Positions 18,507 to 27,067 of a stretch of DNA of 64,000 nucleotides are shown piece after piece. The notes beneath the pieces were generated by a model that was given only the letters and a program-made list of their open reading frames with translations, was not told where the DNA came from and did no database searches. The position numbers and the translations under genes were made by a program. Source of the DNA: Gammaproteobacteria bacterium. GTDB taxonomy: Bacteria; Pseudomonadota; Gammaproteobacteria; JAJFJF01. The DNA is taken from NCBI GenBank assembly GCA_021774255.1, contig JAJFJF010000022.1, forward strand, positions 1-64,000. Reading direction: 5' to 3'. Every line of letters starts with the position of its first letter. The first letter of the stretch is position 1.

Positions 18507-20735
18507 ATGAAAAAACGTTACTCCATTTTCATTGCCTCGCTCTTTCTGCTCGCGAGCTTAAATCATACAATTTATGCGCAGTCAGAAACCGACACACAAA
18601 CACAGCTCGACCGCCCCCGCATTGGGCTCGTCTTAGGCGGCGGTGGCGCACGTGGCGCCGCACACATTGGCGTGCTTAAAGCACTGGAGGCGGAACAAGT
18701 CCCTATCGATCTGATCATCGGCACCAGCATGGGCGCCATCATCGGCGGCTTATATGCCTCTGGGTACTCACCAGAAGACTTAGAAAACCTAATAGAGTCT
18801 ATCGACTGGCGCACTCTCTTAAGAGATGCACCCGATCGCAAATACAGCTCTTTTCGCCGTAAACAAGATGATTTTGGGTTTTTGGTGAAATTTGAATTGG
18901 GGTTTAAGTGGCCTAAATTTTTGCTGCCGCGCGGCTTTATACAAGGTCAACGTTTAGGGTTATTATTGCAGCAACTGACCTTACCGGTTGCGTCTATTAA
19001 TGATTTTGATGATTTGCCCATCCCTTTTCGGGCCATTGCGACCGATATTGAAACAGACGAACAAGTTATCTTAGGCTGTGGCAATTTAGCGCAAGCCATT
19101 CGTGCCAGCATGTCCGTGCCCGGCGTGTTTGCACCGGTTGAAATCAATCACCGTTTACTCGTGGATGGTGGCATTGTGAATAACTTGCCCATCGATGTTG
19201 CACATCAGTTGGGGGCTGACATTGTCATTGCGGTGGATGTCACTAGCCCACTCGTCTCACAAGAAAAATTAACGTCGGCGTTTGCCATCTTAGGCCAAAT
19301 GCTCAACACCCTGGTGCTGAATAATACACAGCAACAGCGCACCCTGCTCACGCTTGACGATATTTTAATCACCCCTGACTTAGGTGAGATGTTAGCCGCT
19401 AATTTTACGGAGTCACCCAGTGCCATCCACGCAGGCGAAATAGCCGCTCAAGCGCAAGTCGATGCATTACAACGCTTAAGCGTATCTTCGACTGCCTACG
19501 ATGCGTTTCTCGCAAAACAACGGCAACCGGCAATGCCCCCGCCGATTGTTGACTTTGTGCGCGTGCAAGATGACTCCAACTTATCACCCAAAGTGGCAGA
19601 AGGCTTGTTGCACATTCCTCTACAACAACCCTTGGATGTGAAGCAGCTCGATAAAGATATTGCCAAAATTTATGGGCAAGGCTATTACGAGCAGGTAAGC
19701 TATCGCTTGGTTGAAGAAGCCGAAGAAACAGGCGTTGTTGTCAATGCGCGCAAAAAGTCATGGGGCCCTAACTATTTTCGCTTTGGTCTGAGTTTAGAAG
19801 ACGACTTCACCGGTAACAGCAACTACAACGTGGCCACACGCTTTACCATGACCACATTAAACAAACTGGGGGCAGAATGGCGTACCGATGGCCAGTTGGG
19901 GGAACGCCCTGGCTTCTTCACCGAATTTTACCAACCCCTCACGTACGAAAGCCGTTTTTTTGTCGCACCGCAGCTTGATTATAACAAACGCAACGTGGGC
20001 GTCTTTGAAGATGGCAATCAAACAGCAGACTACCGTGTCACAACAACGTTAATCGGTGCTGACGTGGGGAAAGAGCTTGGCACCTGGGGCGAATTCCGTA
20101 CAGGGCTACGTCATGGTTGGGGGGATGTCGATTTACGCGTGGGCGAACCCCAAGACGAGTCGTACCACTTCAATAGTGGCTTTTTACTGGCAAAACTGAC
20201 TTACGATCAACTAGATCAAGTCAGCTTTCCTCACCATGGCAGCTACAATGCCGTGACGTGGACAGGTTCTCGCGGCTGGTTAGGCGCCGATCATGACTTT
20301 GACCAGTTGTTTGTGCGCTCCATCATCGCCCGCACTTGGTGGCGCACCACCTTACGTGTCGACAGCAAATTAGGCGCGACCTTTGCCGGTGATCCTGCCG
20401 TGGAAAATAACTTTCCGCTCGGTGGTTTCTTAAATCTTTCGGGTTTTAGTTTAGATGAGTTTTCTGGACAACACTTAGGGTTTACCAGCCTCATTGGCTA
20501 CTATCAACTCACGGGCACAAATTCATCTTCGATTAAAATCCCGATTTATCTCGGTGGTTCGATTGAAACCGGGAACGCCTGGCAAGACACCGACGACATC
20601 AGCGTTGATTCTTTACGCTGGGCAGGCAGCGCCTTCATTGGTATTGACACCCTACTCGGGCCTTTTTATCTGGCTTACGGGCATGCTGAAGGCGGCCGTG
20701 ATTTGTTTTACCTCTTCTTAGGCCGAACGTTTTAA
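18507..20735 (+). CDS. Patatin-like phospholipase fused to Omp85-type outer-membrane barrel (PlpD-like, type Vd)
   Basis: Encodes 742 residues with a signal peptide (residues 1-24). The patatin domain (about 35-310) has the oxyanion loop GGGGARG at 44-50, nucleophile motif GTSMG with Ser74, and the catalytic D-G-G near 219 (LVDGGIVNNLP), so the Ser-Asp dyad is intact. A POTRA-like segment (about 365-410) and a surface-antigen/BamA-type beta barrel to the C-terminal RTF follow. This order is that of PlpD-type autotransporters, where the phospholipase is exported through its own barrel. Substrates are expected to be phospholipids. The gene ends in a 4-bp convergent overlap with mgtE. Confidence 0.93.
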   Translation: MKKRYSIFIASLFLLASLNHTIYAQSETDTQTQLDRPRIGLVLGGGGARGAAHIGVLKALEAEQVPIDLIIGTSMGAIIGGLYASGYSPEDLENLIESIDWRTLLRDAPDRKYSSFRRKQDDFGFLVKFELGFKWPKFLLPRGFIQGQRLGLLLQQLTLPVASINDFDDLPIPFRAIATDIETDEQVILGCGNLAQAIRASMSVPGVFAPVEINHRLLVDGGIVNNLPIDVAHQLGADIVIAVDVTSPLVSQEKLTSAFAILGQMLNTLVLNNTQQQRTLLTLDDILITPDLGEMLAANFTESPSAIHAGEIAAQAQVDALQRLSVSSTAYDAFLAKQRQPAMPPPIVDFVRVQDDSNLSPKVAEGLLHIPLQQPLDVKQLDKDIAKIYGQGYYEQVSYRLVEEAEETGVVVNARKKSWGPNYFRFGLSLEDDFTGNSNYNVATRFTMTTLNKLGAEWRTDGQLGERPGFFTEFYQPLTYESRFFVAPQLDYNKRNVGVFEDGNQTADYRVTTTLIGADVGKELGTWGEFRTGLRHGWGDVDLRVGEPQDESYHFNSGFLLAKLTYDQLDQVSFPHHGSYNAVTWTGSRGWLGADHDFDQLFVRSIIARTWWRTTLRVDSKLGATFAGDPAVENNFPLGGFLNLSGFSLDEFSGQHLGFTSLIGYYQLTGTNSSSIKIPIYLGGSIETGNAWQDTDDISVDSLRWAGSAFIGIDTLLGPFYLAYGHAEGGRDLFYLFLGRTF

Positions 20736-22045
20736 AACAACATAAACATTAACAACGTCGCAATGCCTAAAAAGCTAAAAAAGCCTGCTACGTCGGTGAT
20801 GGTTGTTAAAATAATAGACGACGACTGCGCCGGATCTTGCCCCAATTTACTTAATGTAATCGGCACCATGGCACCCGCGATCCCTGCAATTAACATGGAA
20901 ATGACCATCGACGAACCAATAATCAATGCCAAACCAAGCGACTGACTCCAAATAAACGTACCGACACTGGTCACCACGGCAACCACAATACCGTTCACCA
21001 ACGCCACGCGTGCTTCTTTAAACGCAATCAGTCCCCATTGCTGAGGATACACTTCACGTAAGGCTAAACCGCGCATCGTGACCGCTAACGCTTGTGAACC
21101 GGTGTTACCCGATTGCCCGGCAACAACAGGCAACAGCACCGCCAGTGCCGTGTAAGCAGCAATCGTGCTTTCAAATAATCCCACCACTGCCGCGGCCAAA
21201 AAGGCCGTTAAGAGGTTAACTTGTAGCCATGGCAACCGCTTACGAATGGCAAACCACGGTGTCGACAATGCGCGTTCGTCTTTACTCGCCCCCACCATGG
21301 TTTGTATATCCACGGTTGCTGTTTCTTTACTGACCGACACCAGATCTTCGTATCGGATCACGCCCATCAGCGAGCCCTGATAATCTATCACGGGCAAACC
21401 CGTCACGCGATAACGCTCAAAGGTCTCCGCAATCATTTGTTTATTATCGGTATCATTGACCACCGCCACAGCAGAATACATCAACTCACTTAACATTTGG
21501 TTTCTATCGGCCAAGGCTAAGGCTTGTATATCGACCAAGCCTTTTAAACGCAACCTATCGTCGACCACAAACAATGCACGACGCTTATGCAGATGTGGCT
21601 TAGCGACCAAACGCGCCAACGCCTCCCTCACGGTCAGTCCAGCACGAAACATAATGACATCTCTATCCATGATTGCTCCCGCGCTGTCTGCGGGGTAACT
21701 TAGCACCTTTTCAAGCATGTCTTTTGTTTTTGGATCCAGCAATGCGAGCAAGCGCGCCCGCAGTGCTTCTTCCAGTTGGGCAAACAGTGCCGCTAAACGC
21801 TGCGCACTGAGTTGTTTGAGTACGGGTTGTATAAACTGCTCGGACACATGGTTGACAATGTCTGCCGCACGCGCAGGCGATAAGCTTTCAAAAATAGGGA
21901 CCGCATTGTCTGGCGTTTCTTGCTCAATGATGCCAGCCGCAACAGTCGGCGCAAGCTTTTCTAAATACAGCGCCGCTTCTGTTGGGTGAGATTTAAAAAA
22001 TTTATGTTGTAAGGCCTCACTGACGGGCTCATGTGTTGTTACCAT
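20732..22045 (-). CDS. mgtE: Magnesium transporter MgtE
   Basis: An inner-membrane Mg2+ channel of 437 residues. It has the cytoplasmic MgtE N domain (about 1-120), a CBS pair (about 125-255) and five transmembrane helices (about 275-437) with the pore region VVAGQSGNTGSQALAVTMRG near 310-330, and the terminal helices. The start at 22045 overlaps the preceding gene by 17 bp, so translation is probably coupled. The upstream gene is a shortened version of its cytoplasmic half, which suggests an additional regulatory subunit. Confidence 0.95.
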   Translation of the reverse strand: MVTTHEPVSEALQHKFFKSHPTEAALYLEKLAPTVAAGIIEQETPDNAVPIFESLSPARAADIVNHVSEQFIQPVLKQLSAQRLAALFAQLEEALRARLLALLDPKTKDMLEKVLSYPADSAGAIMDRDVIMFRAGLTVREALARLVAKPHLHKRRALFVVDDRLRLKGLVDIQALALADRNQMLSELMYSAVAVVNDTDNKQMIAETFERYRVTGLPVIDYQGSLMGVIRYEDLVSVSKETATVDIQTMVGASKDERALSTPWFAIRKRLPWLQVNLLTAFLAAAVVGLFESTIAAYTALAVLLPVVAGQSGNTGSQALAVTMRGLALREVYPQQWGLIAFKEARVALVNGIVVAVVTSVGTFIWSQSLGLALIIGSSMVISMLIAGIAGAMVPITLSKLGQDPAQSSSIILTTITDVAGFFSFLGIATLLMFMLF

Positions 22046-22868
22046 GGCGTTCCCTTTTGTCTAATAATTCAGATGTGCCTGACATGAGCGACATCGCAAT
22101 TTCAGCGTAAGCCGTCACCCCCCCGGTGAGCAAATCAAAAAATTGATGTGTCGCAGAGGGTGCTGAAGAGATGAGTGAACGTTTGGCCACTTCGCGAGAG
22201 AGCGTGCCCAACAACAAGCCGCTGCGGCTCACGACCGGTAAAATATCGTATTGTCGCCAAACAGGATGACGTGATACCTGATCCATGGTCATGCTCGGCA
22301 CCAAAGTAGGCGCATCATGCTTACTGAGTGTGTTGAGCAAGGTATCACGACTGGCAGTTAGTAATGCGCTCACATGTATTGCGCCTCGAAACTGTTGATC
22401 GCGGTCAATCAAATAAATCCACACAGGAGACTGATCTTTAAAACGGTAAGCGTGATGATAGGCTTGCGCCACCACCGCATTCTCATATAAAGAAAATACC
22501 TCGGTGGTCATCATGCCGCCCACCGTATTACCCGGGTATTGCAAGGCGGCGCGCAATCCACTTTCCATGCTACGCGGTAAGGCGGCTAATAAAAATTCTT
22601 GGTATTCCGTATTCAGGTGCGGGAGAAACACCGCGAGCAAATTAGCGGGCAGTTTCTGCGCAATCGTGGTGGCTTGCTCTTTGGGTAATTTTTCTAAGTT
22701 TGCTGCGGCCGTGGTGGGCGTCAGTGCTTTCAGCAAGGTCACACTGGTCGATACCGATAAGGCGGAAAAAAAAGCAGCGCTTTTCTGCAGCGGAAACTGC
22801 TCAACTATCCGGGCAGCTTCTGCTGGGTGCTGCTCAACAAATAAGACCGCGGGGCTTTGTTTGATCAC
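22029..22868 (-). CDS. Stand-alone MgtE cytoplasmic domain (MgtE N plus CBS), no channel
   Basis: Encodes 279 residues with helical MgtE-N repeats at about 1-105 (patterns such as EAARIVEQFPLQKSAAFFSA and AAANLEKLP), the GNTVGGMMTTEVFSL linker at about 115-130, and a CBS pair to about 235. No transmembrane domain follows; the last about 40 residues are only mildly hydrophobic. It overlaps the mscS-like gene by ATGA and the true mgtE by 17 bp, so all three are likely one translationally coupled operon. It probably senses Mg2+ or nucleotides or pairs with MgtE, which is inference. Confidence 0.85.
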   Translation of the reverse strand: MIKQSPAVLFVEQHPAEAARIVEQFPLQKSAAFFSALSVSTSVTLLKALTPTTAAANLEKLPKEQATTIAQKLPANLLAVFLPHLNTEYQEFLLAALPRSMESGLRAALQYPGNTVGGMMTTEVFSLYENAVVAQAYHHAYRFKDQSPVWIYLIDRDQQFRGAIHVSALLTASRDTLLNTLSKHDAPTLVPSMTMDQVSRHPVWRQYDILPVVSRSGLLLGTLSREVAKRSLISSAPSATHQFFDLLTGGVTAYAEIAMSLMSGTSELLDKRERHGNNT

Positions 22869-23713
22869 GATATGGGGTCTCTTGATCCCTCAACCAGCGT
22901 ATTAACGCCTTCTGCAAACTGATACACGGGCATCACGACTTTACCGTCTGGTGTTTCGATGACCACAAATTGCGGTTGGATCTCAACCAGCTTACCTTGT
23001 ACCGAATCTGAATGCACCGTCTGGCCTATTTGGTACATTTTACACACAGTACGATAAGCCAATATATTTTTAACAATAGAAGACGCGCCTAGTCCAAATG
23101 CAAAAGCGCCCCCCACAAAAAAGCTGGCCAATACCACAATCACAATCATTTCAATTAAAGTGATATCAAGCCCAACATGCTCTAACGCTATCAATATTGA
23201 AAAGAGCAACACAAAAAACTGCGTGAGTTTACTCAGCTTCGCGGCGTAATCTTCACCGATTGACTCACGCTGGCTGGTAATTGCACGGCTTAAAAGATTA
23301 CCCACCGCATAACCGATAAAGATGATAATGGCGGCGCCAAATAACAGCGGCACATAATGCCTAAAGATAATAATCAACGTAGACCAGCCCAATACCTGCA
23401 ATGCGCTACTGATGAAAAATAATACGATTAACCAGAAGCCCACATTGGCAATACCATGCGCAATGGAATGCTTTGGTTTGGTGATGAGAAGCTTGTAGCG
23501 GTGTGCCAAGGTTTCAATGACAAAGTCAATCCCTTTCGACAGGCGGCTAATCAGAAAACGAAATAGTTTGGCCAGCAGCCAACCCAGCAGTAGCAATAAA
23601 ACCGCACCAATGATGTTGAGGAAATGGAGGTGGATACCTTCCTGCAGCTGCTCAAGATTGGTGGTGAGCGGCGCGAGCCACTCTAGAATTTTTTGTTGCA
23701 TGACGTCGTTCAT
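22865..23713 (-). CDS. MscS-family small mechanosensitive channel
   Basis: A 282-residue membrane protein. The start MNDVMQQK at 23713 has AAGGAC about 8 bp upstream; an in-frame ATG 42 bp earlier lacks this and is not used. There are five hydrophobic helices, including IGAVLLLLLGWLLAKLFRFL, FGAAIIIFIGYAVGNLL and the glycine/alanine-rich pore-like helix VGGAFAFGLGASSIVKNILA, followed by a short beta domain (GKLVEIQPQFVVIET). This matches the conserved TM-helix/MscS channels that release solutes on osmotic downshift. It is the first gene of the coupled operon with the two mgtE genes. Confidence 0.85.
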   Translation of the reverse strand: MNDVMQQKILEWLAPLTTNLEQLQEGIHLHFLNIIGAVLLLLLGWLLAKLFRFLISRLSKGIDFVIETLAHRYKLLITKPKHSIAHGIANVGFWLIVLFFISSALQVLGWSTLIIIFRHYVPLLFGAAIIIFIGYAVGNLLSRAITSQRESIGEDYAAKLSKLTQFFVLLFSILIALEHVGLDITLIEMIVIVVLASFFVGGAFAFGLGASSIVKNILAYRTVCKMYQIGQTVHSDSVQGKLVEIQPQFVVIETPDGKVVMPVYQFAEGVNTLVEGSRDPIS

Positions 23714-23860
23714 GGGGAAAGTCCTTTTTTTAGAAGATTTGGAGAATGATAACAAGATCTGGGGTTTTTTTGTAACTGATCATCCTCTTATTTTGAGCTC
23801 GCTTTGAGCGACCCCAAGCATGGGCATTCATCAGGGTATATCTCAATCCCTGTGTGTGTT

Positions 23861-23925
23861 GTAGGTGTAGGGGCGATCTGCGGTCGCCCGGGCAGCCACG
23901 CCGGGGCTGCCCCTACACAGCGTAC
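23861..23925. repeat. G+C-rich inverted repeat (single copy in window)
   Basis: Begins TGTAGGGGCGATCTGCGGTC and ends with GGCTGCCCCTACA, forming a long imperfect hairpin. It resembles intergenic hairpin repeats common in bacterial genomes. It could act as a bidirectional terminator between the mscS operon promoter and the gene at 24036, but no T-run follows. Confidence 0.75.
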
Positions 23926-23962
23926 AAAAATTGAACGTTCCCCCGTGAACGCTTACCAAAAA

Positions 23963-23990
23963 ACATACACCCCCATGTGACACCATATAA
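23963..23990 (+). promoter_or_regulatory. Shared upstream box of surface-protein genes (copy 4)
   Basis: Reads ACACCCCCATGTGACACCAT then ATAA, about 46-73 bp before the ATG at 24036. Position relative to the start is compatible with a core promoter. Confidence 0.45.
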
Positions 23991-24035
23991 GAAGACAACG
24001 ATATAGTCGTGTGTTTCTTATCCAAAATACCAATA

Positions 24036-26990
24036 ATGTACAAGCTAGCCTTAGGTTTGTTCTTGGTGGGAGTTTATTGGCTTTGCCTTGCTTCAGGCAG
24101 GCCTGTTACTTACCCACTCGACGCTTCTGAGGAAGAGGCACCTGACATTTATTTTGACCTCGTTTTCAGTGCCTTATTTGAAGCCAGCCATTCTGATCTC
24201 ATCCTGATCCCCTATTTTTGGGGAACAGATGATCTCACCCTCGCGCATCGTGATGGCTGTACCTGGCTGCGCAATCAATCGGGCATTTGGGAAACGGTCG
24301 ACCATCTGCCGCCTTATCAAGACACGCTCAGTATGTCAGTCTGCCGCTTAATGCAGACTGCCTCTGGCCAGCTTTTCCTAGGGGCAAGTTACTACGTGGA
24401 GGATGGGCAAGCGGCGCGCAATGCCACCCACATTCATGCCGTCCACGATAACACCATCGATCCACAGTGGCATCAAGCCCCACTTGACTCCACTGCCGTG
24501 ACCGCGATGGCGCAGCGCTTGATTGAAGATGAATTGCTGCTTGCCATACTCGAACCCCAAGCTGTCCGCTGGTATCAATGGCAGGAAGCAGAAAATGCTT
24601 TTCAGCTGGGCGGCAGCGAAACGTTGATCTCTGGGCAAGCGGTGGATCTGCAAGGCTACCCTGCCCTCAACTCCACCGACTACTGGCTATTGATGGCCGA
24701 TGAAGCGGAGACGCTGCCGTTGCGCGAGTGGGACGGTGATCAATTTGTCCCTTTCCCTGACACGCTGCCCGGGCCCGCACGCGGTATCACTGGCTGTGCT
24801 TGGGGAAACGATCAATGCGCCTGGGTCATTAATATCGAAGAAGACACCTCTAAACTTTGGTGTTGGGATCACAATCACACCACCTTTGAACTGCGCACAC
24901 TGCTTTATGGCGAAGCGCCACAGCACACAGAATGCCTGCGCCAAGACGAAGCAGGGGTATATGTCTGGCACGTGACAGCAACAGAGAGCATGTACTTTCG
25001 CTGCCCGATCACAGAGCCGTTTGTCTGTGAGCGCTTGGTGGAGGATCTTCCCGGTGGCATGGCCATGGCCGCGGTGGCCACAACCTTTGCGCTCATCACG
25101 GTGAACGAAGATGACCCAGAACAACAAGAGCTACGCCTCTATGTTGAGCGATTTGGCGAACCCCCTGTTTCACCAACGGGCACGTTAAGCATTCTGATGC
25201 CTTTTCAGCCACGTGGCGTTCGGGATCCCATCGGTTCGGTGAATGTGACCGGCACATTGACGGGCACACAAACGTTACTGGTGCCTTGGGAAGATAAAGA
25301 ATCTCTTCGACTCCCGGAAGGCAGCTACCTGTTGGAAACCGCACTCTTTAAAAAAAATGGGAAACCTTGCTCCGCACGTTTTACAAGCTATCCTGATGGA
25401 GAGACACTTGAAGAAGACACCGTGTTCTTGATGCTTGATAAGGAAACACTGGTATACGTGCAATACAAATGCCCTCGGGGGGATAAAAGCGCTTATTATG
25501 CACTCGTACTCTTGCTGCTCATCTACCCGATAGCCTTACTGAAAATGGGGTATGATGGAAATGAAAGCCAGCAGAAAAACTGGGCAAAAGACTTATCCCT
25601 GTGGGAAACACTGAAATGGTCTTTTAAGCAGACACTGCCCCCCCAACCTAAGCTCCCTAAAAAAACAAAATTTACCGGCACGAGGAGGTGTCGATGTTGC
25701 CAACTCAATTCACCCGCTCTCAACCCGGAGACCCGTCTTTGCAACACCTGTCAATGCGCACACTATCATCACAATACAATGCGCTGCACGCGATTGGCCG
25801 TTTCCATGGGGGATCCTGACGGTTCTCAGACCAGCCTCTATTACTGCGCAGACCATCTTATCTGCCGAAAAAAGGGCTGCGCCCGTCATCGCAAACAACC
25901 GTTGGTGCCTTATTGTGACAAACACAAATGTCGGACCACGGTTGAGCGTGAGCGGCAGTGCCTTCCCACGCAATACATTTATGCAAATCTCTGTTTTGAG
26001 CCTCGCAGCAAAGACTCCCCTTACTGTGAGTTTGATCGACAATGCCAGGGCGTGATTTATGATGATACCGGCACGATCATTGGACGCTGCTTCCGTGAAC
26101 GCAGTACCAAGATAAAGCACGCTACACCTTTTTGTGACTACCATCGCTGTCGGGTTATCTTCCCAGGGGGATATCCTTGCACCAGTCAAGCGCATGGGCA
26201 TGGGTTTTGTAAATACCACTTTGCTGTCTGTGAGCAAGAGGCATGTGATGAACGCATCCCCTGGAAAGACTATTATTGTTGCAAGCACAATGAAACCGGA
26301 TTATTCCCGGCAGAAACCCCTCCTACCAAAAGGCTCTGCGCAACTGCCACCCCCTGCTATTTCCCAGCAGGTCGCGCGGGTTACTGCGAGCAACACACAC
26401 TCTGTCTGGCCCCGGATTGTCAAAATGATCGCCTCCCCTTTTCCCCCAAAGACGGCGTTATTTACCCTTATTGCGAAGCAGACACTTGCCAAGCAATGCA
26501 TATTATTGAAACCCCACAGGGAGAGCCAATCGAAGTGCGCTGCAACCAAAAAGCCCAACAAGGGGGTCTTTGTGGTGATCATGCTGCTGCCTGCTTCCAC
26601 TGTGGGGAACGATACTCCCCTGGCAGCCTTGATTGGGGAATGTATACACAGTGCGAGCACCAGTGTGCTGCGCTTGAGTATGATATTGACGGAAAGTGCC
26701 GGCCTTGCACGGCAGCCGTGGCGACTAGAAAAGAAGGGGATGAGACGGTTTACATGCGCTGCTGTGTGGCGCATTTGAATCAACCGCCCCCTCAAAGCAA
26801 CGACCGCGACAGCAGTAACGACGATGACGACGACGATCAAGATGAGGATGAAGGAGAAGAGGAGGAAGAAACCGACGGCAGCGACGATGAAGATGGCGAC
26901 GAGGACGCCGATGATGATGATGATGATGAAGGAAAAAACCTACTTAGCGGCCTCCCTCCCGTTGGTGATACTGAATTATCACCTCTCTAA
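24036..26990 (+). CDS. Receptor-like membrane protein with Cys-x2-His finger array and acidic tail
   Basis: Encodes 984 residues from ATG 24036 (MYKLALGLFLVGVYWLCLAS signal peptide; ATG 24009 would add nine residues). The ectodomain (about 25-480) is rich in Trp and paired Cys and looks beta-propeller-like, with no clear family. A transmembrane helix lies at about 487-506 (YYALVLLLLIYPIALLKMGY). The intracellular part, about 549-912, has a CRCCQ/CNTC start and then about ten units of aromatic-C-x2-H/D, such as YCADH, YCDKHKC, FCDYHRC, FCKYH, YCCKH, YCEQH and LCGDH, each preceded by one or two further Cys. These should bind zinc. The tail (about 925-965) is almost only Asp and Glu, followed by GKNLLSGLPPVGD. 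I do not recognise the family; it resembles eukaryotic proteins in style. Confidence 0.85.
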   Translation: MYKLALGLFLVGVYWLCLASGRPVTYPLDASEEEAPDIYFDLVFSALFEASHSDLILIPYFWGTDDLTLAHRDGCTWLRNQSGIWETVDHLPPYQDTLSMSVCRLMQTASGQLFLGASYYVEDGQAARNATHIHAVHDNTIDPQWHQAPLDSTAVTAMAQRLIEDELLLAILEPQAVRWYQWQEAENAFQLGGSETLISGQAVDLQGYPALNSTDYWLLMADEAETLPLREWDGDQFVPFPDTLPGPARGITGCAWGNDQCAWVINIEEDTSKLWCWDHNHTTFELRTLLYGEAPQHTECLRQDEAGVYVWHVTATESMYFRCPITEPFVCERLVEDLPGGMAMAAVATTFALITVNEDDPEQQELRLYVERFGEPPVSPTGTLSILMPFQPRGVRDPIGSVNVTGTLTGTQTLLVPWEDKESLRLPEGSYLLETALFKKNGKPCSARFTSYPDGETLEEDTVFLMLDKETLVYVQYKCPRGDKSAYYALVLLLLIYPIALLKMGYDGNESQQKNWAKDLSLWETLKWSFKQTLPPQPKLPKKTKFTGTRRCRCCQLNSPALNPETRLCNTCQCAHYHHNTMRCTRLAVSMGDPDGSQTSLYYCADHLICRKKGCARHRKQPLVPYCDKHKCRTTVERERQCLPTQYIYANLCFEPRSKDSPYCEFDRQCQGVIYDDTGTIIGRCFRERSTKIKHATPFCDYHRCRVIFPGGYPCTSQAHGHGFCKYHFAVCEQEACDERIPWKDYYCCKHNETGLFPAETPPTKRLCATATPCYFPAGRAGYCEQHTLCLAPDCQNDRLPFSPKDGVIYPYCEADTCQAMHIIETPQGEPIEVRCNQKAQQGGLCGDHAAACFHCGERYSPGSLDWGMYTQCEHQCAALEYDIDGKCRPCTAAVATRKEGDETVYMRCCVAHLNQPPPQSNDRDSSNDDDDDDQDEDEGEEEEETDGSDDEDGDEDADDDDDDEGKNLLSGLPPVGDTELSPL

Positions 26991-27067
26991 TTGATCATCC
27001 CTTCAAAAAAAAGAGCCATTACTTTGTCATAAGACTAACTTATGCTGTAATAACGTGCTTTAATCGC

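Noticed and set aside
23861-23925. tRNA or structured RNA gene suggested by the G+C-rich hairpin
   Set aside because: No cloverleaf or conserved tRNA positions; it looks like a dispersed hairpin repeat.
26134-26778. 214-residue plus-strand frame inside the finger-protein gene
   Set aside because: Out-of-frame shadow; the 984-residue frame has a signal peptide, membrane helix and regular Cys/His spacing.
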